NCBI GenBank assembly: GCA_026898455.1
Contig: JAPKLW010001562.1
Location: 108,700 to 172,699 of the forward strand
Length of the DNA: 64,000 bases
Direction of reading: 5' to 3'
DNA from: Plectranthus barbatus
Taxonomy: Eukaryota; Streptophyta; Magnoliopsida; Lamiales; Lamiaceae
The notes beneath the pieces are model-generated. The model saw nothing but the letters and a program-made list of their open reading frames with translations. It searched no databases and was not told the origin of the DNA. Below, piece after piece: positions 10,186-19,901 of the stretch. Position 1 is the first letter of the stretch. Every line of letters begins with the position of its first letter. The translations under genes and the position numbers were made by a program.

Positions 10186-11792
10186 ATGAGTACGAGAGCT
10201 AAAGGAAAGGACCCGCTCTATTATCACCTGGACTTTGAAGCCACGTGTAGAAAGATCCAAAGAGATAAGCGTGCCCAAGAAAGTTCGACCAAAAAAACAA
10301 TCGTAGACAACGTACTGCCACCGGACCATGTGCCGCAGCCGAACGTACCACCGCCAATTGATCAACCACCTCCACCAATGCTAACTGCAGAGGAACAAGT
10401 TGTGCTTCTCCAAGAAGTCCAAGAGATGAGAGCCCAACTCCTACAGCTGAACCTTGACAGGGATAATCGCCGTCCCCGTCGCCGTCCAGTGTTTGATGAC
10501 AACCCTGATGATGGAGAAGATGATGACCAAGATCAGCCGGATGAATCCGACGACGAGGAAGAAGAGGAGGCTATGCAGAACCGATATAAACCTCGATTCA
10601 AGGAGACAAAGTTCAGAGTTAGCATAAACACCAATAACTTTGAGCTAAAGACCGGATTGGTGCAGATGGTGCAGCAAAATCAATTCGGTGGAAGAGCTAC
10701 TGAGGATCTTTATGCACATCTGGATAAGTTTCTTATGCTTTGCAACACTGTCAAGATCGGAGGGGTCAGTAAAAGTGCCATCCGAATGCATCTGTTCGCA
10801 TTCTCTCTGAGGGATAAGGCACAATCTTGGTTTACTGCACTCGATAAGGGAAGTATCAGTACATGGACGTAGCTAAGGAATGAATTTCTGGAAAACTTCT
10901 TCCCTCCACACGTCATCAGACAAAGAAGGAAGAAAATTATCAGATTCGCTCAAAGATCGAATGAGAGCTTCAACGAGACGTGGGAGCGATTCAAGGAGTT
11001 ACTGAGATCTTGCCCAGGACATGGTTTTCTTCCAGGAGAACAGGCTGAAGCATTCTACGAGGGACTCAATGAGAAGACCGTTGAATTGGTGGACACCACA
11101 ATCGGAGACACCATTATGACGAAAAGCGGAAAGAAGGCCATGGAATTCTTCCAAAAGATGGCTAACAACACTCAACGGTGGTCCTCAAGTCGTCATCGGC
11201 CTGTGAAAGCGGTCGAGAAAGTGGTGGAGAAAGTTGTCGTACAACATGATTTGGCAACCGAGCTGAAAAAGCTAAAGGAAGATTTCGCTGCACTGGAGCA
11301 GGAGAAAACAGTTGCTGCAGTAGAGTCAGTACAAGCTCCACCTGAGGGGGATTGTGCCGATGTAAACTTAATCCAAAGGGGTGGTTATCAAAACAACTAC
11401 CGCGGAGGATATCAGCAACACAATCAACAGCACAACCAGCCCTACAGTTATAATCACGCGAGGAACCACCCTGGATTTTCCTACGCAAACCCTCGAGCCG
11501 CGGAGCAGCCACCACCTGGATTTGCAGTGCAAGATGGAGCAGTAGTGGAAAAGAAGAAGCTAAATCTGGAGGAGATTTTCGCTAAATTCATGCAAGGTTC
11601 CACCGATAAGGTGACAAAACTGGAGCAGGAAATCTCAGGTGTGAATACTAAAGTTGATCAGGTGCAAAAGCATGTGTAGATTATAGAAAACCAGGTTAGT
11701 CAGATTGTCGATGCCCTCGGAGCTCAACATAAGCCGGGACAACTCCCGAGCAATAGTCAGGTTAACCCAAGAACCAGAATCAGAGGAACTAA
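10186..11792 (+). pseudogene. gag: Athila B gag, with nonsense codons
   Basis: ATG 10186 is chosen because the minus copy gag starts with the same MNTRAKGK/MSTRAKGK motif. The N-terminal part is Pro-rich and then strongly acidic (D/E run at about 10500-10575). The gag domain follows, with TEDLYAHLDKFLMLCN and AQSWFTAL. TAG at 10870-10872 interrupts it; the frame then continues through LRNEFLENFFPP and SCPGHG to a second TAG at 11677-11679. An N/Q/Y/G-rich region at about 11376-11460 resembles an RNA-binding tail; no CCHC knuckle is seen. Both stops fit single C-to-T changes of Gln codons. Gag would form the particle. Confidence 0.85.
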
Positions 11793-12845
11793 GTGAATGC
11801 CATAACTCTGGGAGGGGGAAAATCGTATGAAGGGCCAAAGCAGGCAGGGAAAGATACTCAGGAGGACGAAGAAACCGAGCAGGATGAAGAAGCCATCGCA
11901 GACGCAGCCCCGTCGATCGACGCAACTCCAAAGGCCCCGTCGATCGACGTTGATCCACGTCAATCGATGCCAGTTCCCAGTCTACCTCCGATAAGACCTC
12001 CTCTGCCGTTTCCTCGGCAATATGCCAAAACTAAGATGAACGAGAGGTATGCACGCTTCTTGGAAAATATGAAGAAGGTGCATATCAATATTCCATTGGT
12101 TGAATCCCTGCGAGAGATGCCCAGATACATCAAATTTCTGAAGGACACGGTCTCGCAGAAAAGACCCTTCTTGGAACATGAGACAATCAACCTGTTCGAA
12201 GAATGCAGCACCATAATTCAAAAGAATATGCTGATCAAAAGAAAGGATCTGGGCTCCTTCACGATCTCTAGCGTAATCGGAGGGGAGACTTTTGGAGAAG
12301 TCCTCTGTGATTCTTGAGCATCAATCAATCTGATGCCGCTGTCTATCTTCAAGCGGTTGGAGATCGGAAACATCAAGCCAAAAACCATATCACTTCAGAT
12401 GGCTGATCATTCAGTGTCCTACCTGAGAGGCATCGTGGAAGATGTGCTGGTGAAGGTAAAGGATTTCATTATCCCAGCCGATTTTGTGGTGCTTGATATG
12501 GAAGTAGATCGGAACATTCCCCTGATCCTGGGAAGACCATTCTTGAAGACCGGAGGGGCGTTGATCGACATTCGAGATGACAAACTGACAATCCGGGTCA
12601 ACAATGAGTCAGCCACATTCTCGATCTATAAAGCTATGCAGAAGCATAACGAGGGGAGCTACCAAGAAGAATGCCACATGATCAACTGTTTCAACCCTGT
12701 GATATCTTCTCCCTTCGCCTCTCTCAAAAGTGAGCTAGATTTTCTGGAAAACTGCCTACAACACTCGCTGCTCTCATCGACAAACCCAGAAGAAGTAGAC
12801 AAGGAGATTTTGGATCTGGTCATGGAGTTGGATGTGTTCGAGTAG
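11793..12845 (+). pseudogene. Athila B protease region, active-site nonsense
   Basis: It lies in another frame from gag and starts after NAITLGGGKS. A linker carries SIDA and SIDV repeats (11911-11970). The PPLPFPRQYAKTK start and the VHINIPLVESL motif are typical of Athila. The aspartic protease site should read D-S-G, but TGA at 12315-12317 replaces the glycine codon. The frame then continues (ASINLMPLSIFKRLE) to the flap-side motif LILGRPFL at about 12523-12546 and ends at TAG 12843-12845. A G-to-T or other single change would explain the stop. This protease would process the polyprotein; it cannot be made from this copy. Confidence 0.85.
11911..11970 (+). repeat. Palindrome cluster in the B protease linker (coding)
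   Basis: CGTCGATCGACG at 11911-11922 and about 11938-11949, and CGTCAATCGATG at about 11958, are read in frame as SIDA, SIDV and QSMP. Confidence 0.8.
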
Positions 12846-12928
12846 ATAACTTGGGAAAAGGAAAACAAGAGAGAGAAACTACCAAGTCTGTACTGCTGGA
12901 ACAAACCAGGAAAGCGTGGGGGACAGTC

Positions 12929-13103
12929 CACGTCGATCGACGCCATCAGCTCGTTGATTGATGCCGCCTCAAAATCCACGTCAATTGATGTGAATTTCAC
13001 GTCGATTGATGCACGAAGGAAGTCAGACATGGAGTCCTCATCGACAGAAACAACGCGACGTAGAAAAGGGATTGCTGCAGTTTTGCCCACGTCGATCGAT
13101 GCC
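12929..13103 (+). repeat. Palindrome cluster between protease and RT (coding)
   Basis: Five units (cgtcgatcgacgcc, cgttgattgatgcc, cgtcaattgatgtg, cgtcgattgatgca, cgtcgatcgatgcc) are read in one frame as SIDA, LIDA, SIDV, SIDA and SIDA. All differences from the consensus are C-to-T or G-to-A. Confidence 0.85.
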
Positions 13104-13139
13104 AACTTGGGACAACAGCCATCCAACTCTGATCCGCCA

Positions 13140-14050
13140 ACTCTGGAACTCAAGACACATCCGACACACCTCAGTTACGTTTTTCTGGGTTCTAATGACA
13201 CTTACCCTGTTATTGTCTCTGCCTATCTTACACAGGGGGAGTTAGAGAAACTGCTACGAGTTCTACGAAAATATAAGTTCGCTATTGGATGGACTTTAGG
13301 GGATATCAAAGGGATCAGTCCTTCGCTTTGCATGCACAAGATCATCCTCGAAGTGGATGCCACACCAAAGAGACAAGCACAACGACGACTGAACCCTATC
13401 ATGCAAGAAGCCGTAAAGAAGGAGGTTCTCAAACTCCTAGACAATGGCATGATAAACCCAATTTCCGACAGCAAATGGGTAAGCCCTACTCAAGTAGTAA
13501 CCAAGAAAGGGGGGATGCAGATAGTTAAGAATGACGATGGAGAGGAAGTTGCGACAAGACCGGTCACAGGATGACAATTTTGCATCGACTACCGAGCCTT
13601 GAACACCGCTACGTGCAAGGATTACTTTCCTCTTTCTTTCATTGATCAAATTCTTGATAAATTATCCAGTTACCCTTTTTATTGTTTTCTTGATGGTTAC
13701 TCAGGGTATAATCAGATAGCTGTGGCGCCAGAAGATCAGCATAAGACGACATTCACCTGTCCTTGCGCAGTGTTCGCCAACCGAAGGATGCCGTTCGGAT
13801 TATGCAATGCATCGGCGACCTTTCAAAGATGCATGATGTCAATCTTCCACGACTTGATCGAAGATATCATGGAGGTATTTATGGAGGATTTCTCAGTTTT
13901 TGGTAGCTCATTTGATGTTTGTTTGCAGAATCTGGCTACCGTACTGGAGAGATGCACCGAAACAAATCTATGCCTCAATTGGGAGAAATGCCACTTCATG
14001 GTGCGAGAGGGAATCATGCTGGGACATCGAGTATTAGTGAAAGATTAGAA
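13140..14050 (+). pseudogene. pol: Athila B reverse transcriptase
   Basis: RT motifs appear in order: KKEVLKLLDNGMI and SKWVSPTQVV (13420-13500), CIDYRALN (about 13584), FLDGYSGYNQI (13687-13720), MPFGLCNASATFQR (13789-13830) and FMEDFSVFG at about 13878. The catalytic pair is normally D-D; here it is E-D (13881-13892, M-E-D-F), so the first metal-binding Asp is lost. TGA at 13572-13574 stands where a Trp codon is expected. The frame ends at TAG 14046-14048, where the reading frame shifts. RT copies element RNA into cDNA in the particle; this copy is inactive by both stop and active-site change. Confidence 0.9.
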
Positions 14051-14605
14051 GTGGACCGAGCCAAAGTGACAACCATTGAAAAGATGCCACCGCCGACAAG
14101 TGTCAAAGCAGTCAGAAGTTTTCTTGGTCATGTCGGATTCTACAAAAGATTCATCAAAGACTTCTCAAAGATATCGCAGCCCTTGTGCAACTTGTTGGAG
14201 AAGGATGTGTCGTTTGTCTTCGACGACGACTGCGTGCAGGCCTTTGAAAAGCTGAAAAAGGCATTAGTGACCGCACTGGTGCTGACTTCTTCGGATTGGA
14301 GCAAGCTGTTCATTCTGATGTGCGACGCCAGCGACTATGCAGTTGGGTCAGCCTTGGGGCAATTGAAAGGAAGGCTCTTTCATGTGATCCATTACGCCAG
14401 CAAGAGCATGAATCCGGCTCAATGCAACTATACCACCACAAAAAAGGAGATGCTTGCGGTCGTGTATGCATTTGACAAGTATCGGTCCTATCTGATAGGT
14501 TTGAAGACGATTGTCTACACCGACCATGCAGCCATCAGATACCTGTTTGCGAAGCAAGATGCCCAGATTGATCTGGTGGATACTGTTGCTACAAGAGTTT
14601 GATTT
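14051..14605 (+). pseudogene. pol: Athila B RNase H
   Basis: It is read one frame over from RT. Markers are FLGHVGFYKRFIKDFS (RT thumb/connection), FILMCDASDYAVGSAL (first catalytic Asp) and NYTTTKKEMLAVVYAFDKYRSYL, with YTDHAAIRYL further on. The frame shifts again near 14580, before LQEFDLEIKDRKGSENVIADHLS, which is the normal end of the domain. RNase H removes RNA from the RNA-DNA hybrid. Confidence 0.88.
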
Positions 14606-16049
14606 GGAGATCAAGGACAGAAAAGGAAGTGAGAATGTGATTGCAGACCACTTGTCACAACTTGAGCCACCAGTCGAAGGGGATGACCAGCAGATGAAGA
14701 TCCGAGAGATGTTCCCCGACGAGCATATCTATGCTATTAAGGATTTGAGGGAGACGTACGAGTCCAAAACACCATGGTCTGTGGATTTTGCCAACTATCT
14801 GTTGTCCGATGTTCTTCCACCGGACTCTTCCCCGTATGCAAAGAAGAAGTTTCTGCATGATGTCAGATTCTACTATTGGGAGGATTCCTACCTTTGTTGT
14901 AGATGCGCTGAAGGTGTCAATCGTCGTTGTGTGCCTCAATCCGAGTGGCAACAAATTTTTGAAGTCTGTCATTCATCTCCTAGCGGCGGTTATCATTCAG
15001 CCAACCGGACAGCATTCAAAATCCTAGCGAGCGGATTCTATTGGCCTTCCATCTATGAGATCTGTCGTGGGTGGATTACGAGCTGTGATCGTTGCCAGAT
15101 GACCGAAAACATTTCGCGGAGGGATGAGATGCCACAGACTCCGGTGATTGAAGTTGAAATCTTTAACGTTTCGGGGATCGACTTCATGGATCCTTTTCCG
15201 CCATCCCAATGGTTCTCATACATTCTACTAGCGGTGGATTACGTGTCGCAATGGGTTGAAGCTGTTCCAACAGTCACCAATGATTCCAAAGTCGTCATCA
15301 AGTTCCTTTAGAAGCTCATGACAAGATTTGGAACGCCAAGAGCCTTGGTAAGCGATGGAGGATCACACTTTTGTAACAAATGGCTTGCCTCTCTTCTTGC
15401 TAGGTATGGAGTCAAGCACGGCGTTACCACCCCATACCATCCTCAAGGTAACGGGCTGACAGAATTGTCCAATCAAGAAATCAAGCAAATCTTGGAGAAA
15501 ACGGTGAAGCAACAAAAAGATTGGGAAGCAATACTCGACGATGCACTTTGGGCATACCGCACCGCCTACAAAATAACCATTGGGACGTCTCCATATCATC
15601 TAATTTTTGGAAAGTCATGTCATCTCTCCGTCAAGATTGAGCACAAGGCTTGGAGAGCAGTGAAAGAGCTGAATCTTGATTGGAAGATGGCTACAGAAGA
15701 GAGCGCCATGGCATTGAATGAGCTGGAAGACTTTCGGGATGAAGCTTACGAGAACAACGTCATTTACAAGAAGCGAGCGAAGAGATTCCATGACAAAGGG
15801 ACTCGCTCGCACGTTTTTCAATCAGGTGACAAGGTTCTCCTCTTCAAATCCCGTCTCCGCTTCATGGCCGGAAAGTTGCAGTCAAAGTGGGCTTGAACGT
15901 ACACCGTGGTCTGTCAATTTCTGAACGGTGTAGTTGAATTGGCTGGTCAAGATGGAATGAACTTCAAAGTCAATGGGCAGAATCTCAAATCGTACTATAC
16001 ACCACTTCAAATCGGAGCGGTGGAGAAGTACTACTTGAATCGACCGTAA
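14606..16049 (+). pseudogene. pol: Athila B integrase
   Basis: The zinc-binding N-domain is visible (CHSS...GGYH, then CDRCQ at about 15087). The core follows with three catalytic positions: Asp in GIDFMDPF (15177), Asp in VSDGGSHF (15350) and Glu in LSNQEIKQ (15466). The usual core GPFP has become DPFP. A C-terminal part with SGDKVLLFKSRLRF precedes the end. Stops at 15309-15311 (TAG) and 15894-15896 (TGA) interrupt one frame, which otherwise runs to TAA at 16047-16049. Integrase inserts cDNA into chromosomes in the nucleus. Confidence 0.9.
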
Positions 16050-16092
16050 GGATGCAGGTATTGTCGAGCTAGCGACATAAAACCAAGCACTG

Positions 16093-16110
16093 GTTGGGAG
16101 GTAACCCAAC
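16093..16110 (+). repeat. Conserved Athila 3' hairpin (copy B)
   Basis: GTTGGG (16093-16098) and CCCAAC (16105-16110) are fully complementary around the loop AGGTAA. It lies 44 bp after the integrase stop. Copies A and minus carry the same feature directly after protease. Confidence 0.75.
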
Positions 16111-16220
16111 AGTTTACCATTTTTTTTCCTTACTTCTGTTATTTTAATTCAGTCAAGTCGAGTCAATAGGACTCAGGATTTTTTTAAGTAATTTTTCGAG
16201 TCAGTGCTCTGTTCAGCTCT

Positions 16221-16325
16221 GTGTCGATTGACGCCAGACTCTCATCGATCGACGTGGAACTAGCATCGATCGACACGAGTTTTTGGACCTCGTCGATCAA
16301 CGCAGAACCAACGTCGATCGATGCA
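16221..16325 (+). repeat. Palindrome cluster in the Athila B 3' region
   Basis: Five units (gtcgattgacgc, catcgatcgacgtgg, catcgatcgacacg, cgtcgatcaacgc, cgtcgatcgatgc) occur in non-coding DNA at about 20-25 bp spacing. Confidence 0.8.
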
Positions 16326-16468
16326 GGGTGTTCAGAGGTGCAAACAGACGGGTTTAAAACCTAGTTTTGCCTCATTTCTCACCACAAAACACACACGCAC
16401 GTCGCTCTCTCCTCCCCAAACACCCGACCTCAAAAAAATTCTCCCGTAACTCGTTGCTACATTCAAAG

Positions 16469-16930
16469 GTACGTATCCTAGACCCTTCCTCTATGATTAT
16501 TTCATGTATTTTGGATGATTGTAGCATGATTTTGCTTAATTTGGACCTTGGAGCCCTAGTTTCAAATTCTTGCTATTTTGTCGATTTCGTTGCAACTCTT
16601 CATGATTAATCGATATGGGTGGTAGTTCTAGTCGATATACTTGCTATTTGTGAATGTGTAGCACTATGATTTGTTGAATACGATTCTAGCAAGTTTGGGG
16701 GGTAATTCCACTTGGGTGTGCTTTTTTTGTGTCTTGCAATTTTGGGGTGAAATTCCTTCAATTGACGATGTATTAGGCCAGGTTTGGGTGTTAATTGCAT
16801 GAATGTTGAATCAATTTTGCTTGGGTAGATACTTTTTGAGGTTAATTGCAAATTTTGTTTTTAATGAAGTTGGAAATTTTGGTGAAGTACTGTGGATACA
16901 TGTTGACAAAATTTCCTTCTATCCTTGCAG
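16469..16930 (+). promoter_or_regulatory. Candidate intron before the Athila env-like ORF
   Basis: The donor AAAG|GTACGT (16465-16474) and the acceptor CTATCCTTGCAG (ending 16930) bound 462 bp that are T-rich, as plant introns are. Removing it joins an open upstream stretch to the env-like frame in phase. Spliced env-class transcripts are known from barley Bagy-2. Use here is inference. Confidence 0.5.
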
Positions 16931-17699
16931 ACAAAAATAGCATTCCACCCAACTTTTGCCAACAAGGCAGCCGAAAAGATGTTCAGGAAATTCTCTAGCT
17001 CAGAATTCACGGTCTGCCCGAGTTTGTACCCGTGCACAGAAACGATGAACATGTTGTGTATTAGACGAGATGTGGCGGCCCTGTTGGAGAGAGCCAAATT
17101 GGATTCATGGATGACCAAGCGGTGGCCGACTTACCCATCGCTTGTGTTGGAGTTTTTGGCGTCGCTCCATGTCTACGATGTTCAACTGGAGTCCGAGCCA
17201 ACCACCATCTCCTTCCAATTTCTGAATGAGCATTATGAGCTGCCGAGAGACCAGCTTGAGCAAATTTGGGGTGTCCCAAAATCTGGCATCGGGTTCCTTC
17301 CACCGGATTTTGACATTGTCAGGTTTTGGAGCCAAATTGCAGCCGAGGCAAAGGAGGATGTGCGAGAGTTTGATTCGGGAAACATGAAGGCATCCTCCAT
17401 CGACAACCCCGTGTTCCGTTATCTTCAGTGGTGCATGGGGGAGCTCTACGCCATCTACTGCATGCTGATAGGAGAGGAGTTCAGCTTTGCAGCATTGATC
17501 ATGGACCACTGGAGGCACCAAGTCAAGGCCTCAAAGGGCAACATTTGGAGTGGGGGATTGATTACCCCAATTGCGGAATTTGTGGGGATCGACTTCACCG
17601 ACATCGAGGTGCTCGAGGACAGCCGAGGACTCAACACCTCACACCTGGTTAGAATGCTGATGCTCTCGCCCTGAGAGGGTGGCTGGTCTTTGAGGATGT
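16931..17699 (+). pseudogene. Athila env-like ORF (ATHILA ORF-1 type domain), 3' truncated
   Basis: It is open from 16931 to TGA 17672-17674, about 247 residues. The block YPSLVLEFLASLHVYD, then ISFQFLNEHYELPRDQLEQIWGVP, matches the pattern (LEFLSSL, FRLFN, FG-P) of the extra ORF that Athila elements carry after pol. Its role is unknown; it is called env-like from position. No signal peptide or membrane segment is seen. The first in-frame ATG is 16979. ACAAAAATAGCA at 16931-16942 looks like a lost start (ATG to ATA) in good context. At 17700 the sequence passes into LEA_2 coding DNA. Confidence 0.7.
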
Positions 17700-18116
17700 C
17701 CAACGGGGACAAGTATCTTTCACCGCCCTCAACACCGGAACAGGGTCGCTGCAGGCCACCATGGTTCCCCAGTTCACCGTCAAGAACACCAACTTCGGCC
17801 GCTACAAGTACCGCGCCACCACGTCGACTTCTTCTACGGCGATGCTAAGATCGGGGAGGCTTCGCTCCCCAACTCCAAAGCCGGCTGGAGATCCACCAAG
17901 AGAGTCGGTGTTGCCGCCGTGGAGCTCAGCATCGCCAGCAGCCCTCAGCTCTCTGCAGAGGTGAGCGCGGGGGTAGTGCCGATCAGGAGCACGGCGAGGA
18001 TGACGGGGAGGGTGGAGCTGATGTTCATCATGAAGAAGAACAGAGCCACCAACATGAACTGCACAATGGATCTCCACACCGCCACCAACACCCTTAACAA
18101 TATTCGTTGCAATTGA
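17700..18116 (+). pseudogene. LEA_2 family (NHL/HIN1-like) gene fragment, C-terminal part
   Basis: The LEA_2 core is clear: TVKNTNFGRYKY at about 17776-17811, GEASLPNSKAGWRSTKRVGV at about 17850-17910, then GRVELMFIMKK (18009-18040) and NMNCTMDL before the end IRCN and TGA at 18114-18116. This is the usual C-terminus of plant LEA_2 proteins, which have an N-terminal membrane anchor and a beta-sandwich domain facing the apoplast. The anchor and first part of the domain are absent. A frameshift near 17822 separates the first 20 or so residues of the core from the rest. The GC content is much higher than in its surroundings. It joins the Athila env-like ORF directly. Confidence 0.85.
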
Positions 18117-19456
18117 TTGATCGTATCTGTCATTCACATTTTATCCCCGGCCCATTGTTTAATTATTCTTTTGAATATAAAATTCGTAAATTTTTTGCAT
18201 TTTTTCAGCTTTCATCTGTGTGATTATAAATAATTAAAGCAAAAACATTCCGAAACAGTAAGCCCAATATCTGCATATTTTTTAAGAATCTTACACCAAA
18301 GCTACGAAAAGAGATTTGTACCTGGAAAATAACAGATCAGTTATCACTCTCACATTAGAAATTCACTCTGCAGAGCAGCGGGAACAAATCTACGAATCAA
18401 AGCTTGAATTCCGTCCAGTTTGGACTAGTTGGTTGGGTGAGGTTTTCACTATGTTTATGAAAATAAAACTAAATTTCAAGTTAAAGAGTAAAGTTCAAAC
18501 CTTCTTATGGGCTTGGTTGGGAACAGTATTATATTGGACCAGTTTATAGACAGGAGATTGCAATGCCCATACTGATACAAGAATGGGCTATATGCATTGA
18601 TGGTTCAAATTGGTCTAGGTATAAAGACTTCTGATTCTAATTAGAAATGTTTACTGCTGAAATTAGGTATTTAATAGTTTAGTTTTTTATGTTTAAAATT
18701 TTATTAATTAAGAATGAGTATTATTTGGGCACAATAAATATATCATTTATTGTAGCAAAATTATATAAAAAAAAATTAAAATAATGGATTTTCTTTAATT
18801 AACAGTATCATATGTAATGAAGAATCAGTAATCACATTTGGTTTTGGATACGAAAAACCTTTATTGAACAAGAAGACATTTCATTTCCAAAAGGTATAAT
18901 TTTTATACAGAAGAAAATGAATATAGATAAGAAAATGGATAGTGTTTTTATTATTATCAGGAAGACATTTCATTTGTACCAATATATTATAAATCTCATA
19001 TTAGGAATTAAAGAATAATGAAATTACAACAATCCATTGGTCACGTACCCCTTTCCGCACTTGAAAAAAAGTTTGTGACACGGTCTATTTCATTTATTTA
19101 AATTGAATAAATATATATAATTTAAATTTAAATTATTATTAATATTGAAATCGATAATTTATAAAAGTTGTCTTATAAACAAAGATTTGTGAGACGGTAG
19201 CATAAGATTTTTTTTCATTTAAAAACAAAAATTAAAGGAGACTCCAATTCTTTGCATGGATGGACTTGAGGCTTGACCGATCAGATCTTCTCAGTGTATA
19301 TAAAGCTGGCATCCAAAATCATAACAAGGGCAAAGCAATATGATCTTTCAAAAAGTATTAGCTTTGAGATTTCTTATTCTTTTGTGAAGTAAGGTTCGTA
19401 GAGAGCATCTTTCAAAAAGTAAGGCTACTCATTGGAATTCAATCTTTCAAAATAAT
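18117..19456 (+). other. AT-rich DNA with no gene
   Basis: It may include the 3' flank of the LEA_2 gene. One open stretch at 18316-18549 has no recognisable motif. A 15-base word (ATCTTTCAAAAAGTA) occurs at about 19341-19356 and 19407-19421, with a shorter form near 19441, like patchwork repair filler. A TATA-like GTATATAAAG is near 19297-19306. No transposon ends were found. Confidence 0.6.
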
Positions 19457-19885
19457 TGCAGACTCCACCGTGGAAACAAAATATGTGGCAGCTTCAGAAG
19501 CTTCAAAGAAGCAGTATGGCTCGGGAACTTTCTCCTGTAGTTAGACATGATTCCTAAGTTGTCCAAGACTATCTAGATTTATTGTGATAACTCTGGTACT
19601 GTGGCGAACTCAAAGGAACCATGAACTCACAGAGCAACAAAAGACATTGAGATGAAGTATCATATCATACGAGAAATCGTAGCAAGGGGTGATGTGCTGA
19701 TAGTGAAGATATACAAAAAGGATAATCTAGCAGATCCATTCACAAAAGCTTTGTCGTAGAAGGTCTACGAGGTGCATGTTCGTAACTTTGGACTGAGGTT
19801 GCAGCCAGCCACGAGATGATTGATGTAATAGCTAGATTAGATTAGACACTCTGTATACTCTAGAAAGCACTTTCATAATGCTTTG
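19457..19885 (+). pseudogene. pol: Copia RNase H remnant (probable T1 3' part)
   Basis: It is read from ETKYVAASEAS through YCDNSGTVANSKEP, then IEMKYHIIREIVARGDV and DNLADPFTKALS. These are the standard Copia RNase H end motifs. Three or more stops and one shift break it. The N-terminal half of RNase H and all of the RT palm are absent. It matches the T2 end at 47070-47227. Confidence 0.85.
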
Positions 19886-19890
19886 AGTAT

Positions 19891-19901
19891 AAGTGGGAGA
19901 T
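19891..19901 (+). promoter_or_regulatory. Polypurine tract of T1
   Basis: AAGTGGGAGAT stands directly before the LTR start TGATAG at 19902. It is the expected plus-strand primer. Confidence 0.7.

Larger units (their letters stand above)
16050..16468 (+). other. Athila B pol to env-like spacer
   Basis: It holds the conserved hairpin (16093-16110), a palindrome cluster (16221-16325) and, after 16358, an open but ATG-less stretch in the same frame as the env-like ORF, which ends at the candidate splice donor 16469. Confidence 0.6.
8614..17699 (+). mobile_element. Athila copy B (Ty3/Gypsy), full coding set, 3' truncated
   Basis: The order is LTR, tRNA-Asp primer site, gag, protease, RT, RNase H, integrase, conserved 3' hairpin, candidate intron and env-like ORF. 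This order, the protease-region signature and the env-like ORF identify the Athila lineage. The 3' end, including the second LTR, is missing: at about 17700 the sequence becomes a LEA_2 gene fragment. The coding regions are still easy to read but carry a small number of stops and shifts. Confidence 0.85.

Noticed and set aside
17802..18137. Minus-strand frames in the LEA_2 region, one with a hydrophobic stretch
   Set aside because: The plus strand encodes clear LEA_2 motifs; the minus frames are its shadows.
18316..18549. 77-codon open frame in the AT-rich spacer
   Set aside because: No motif, no promoter context, and a length expected by chance.
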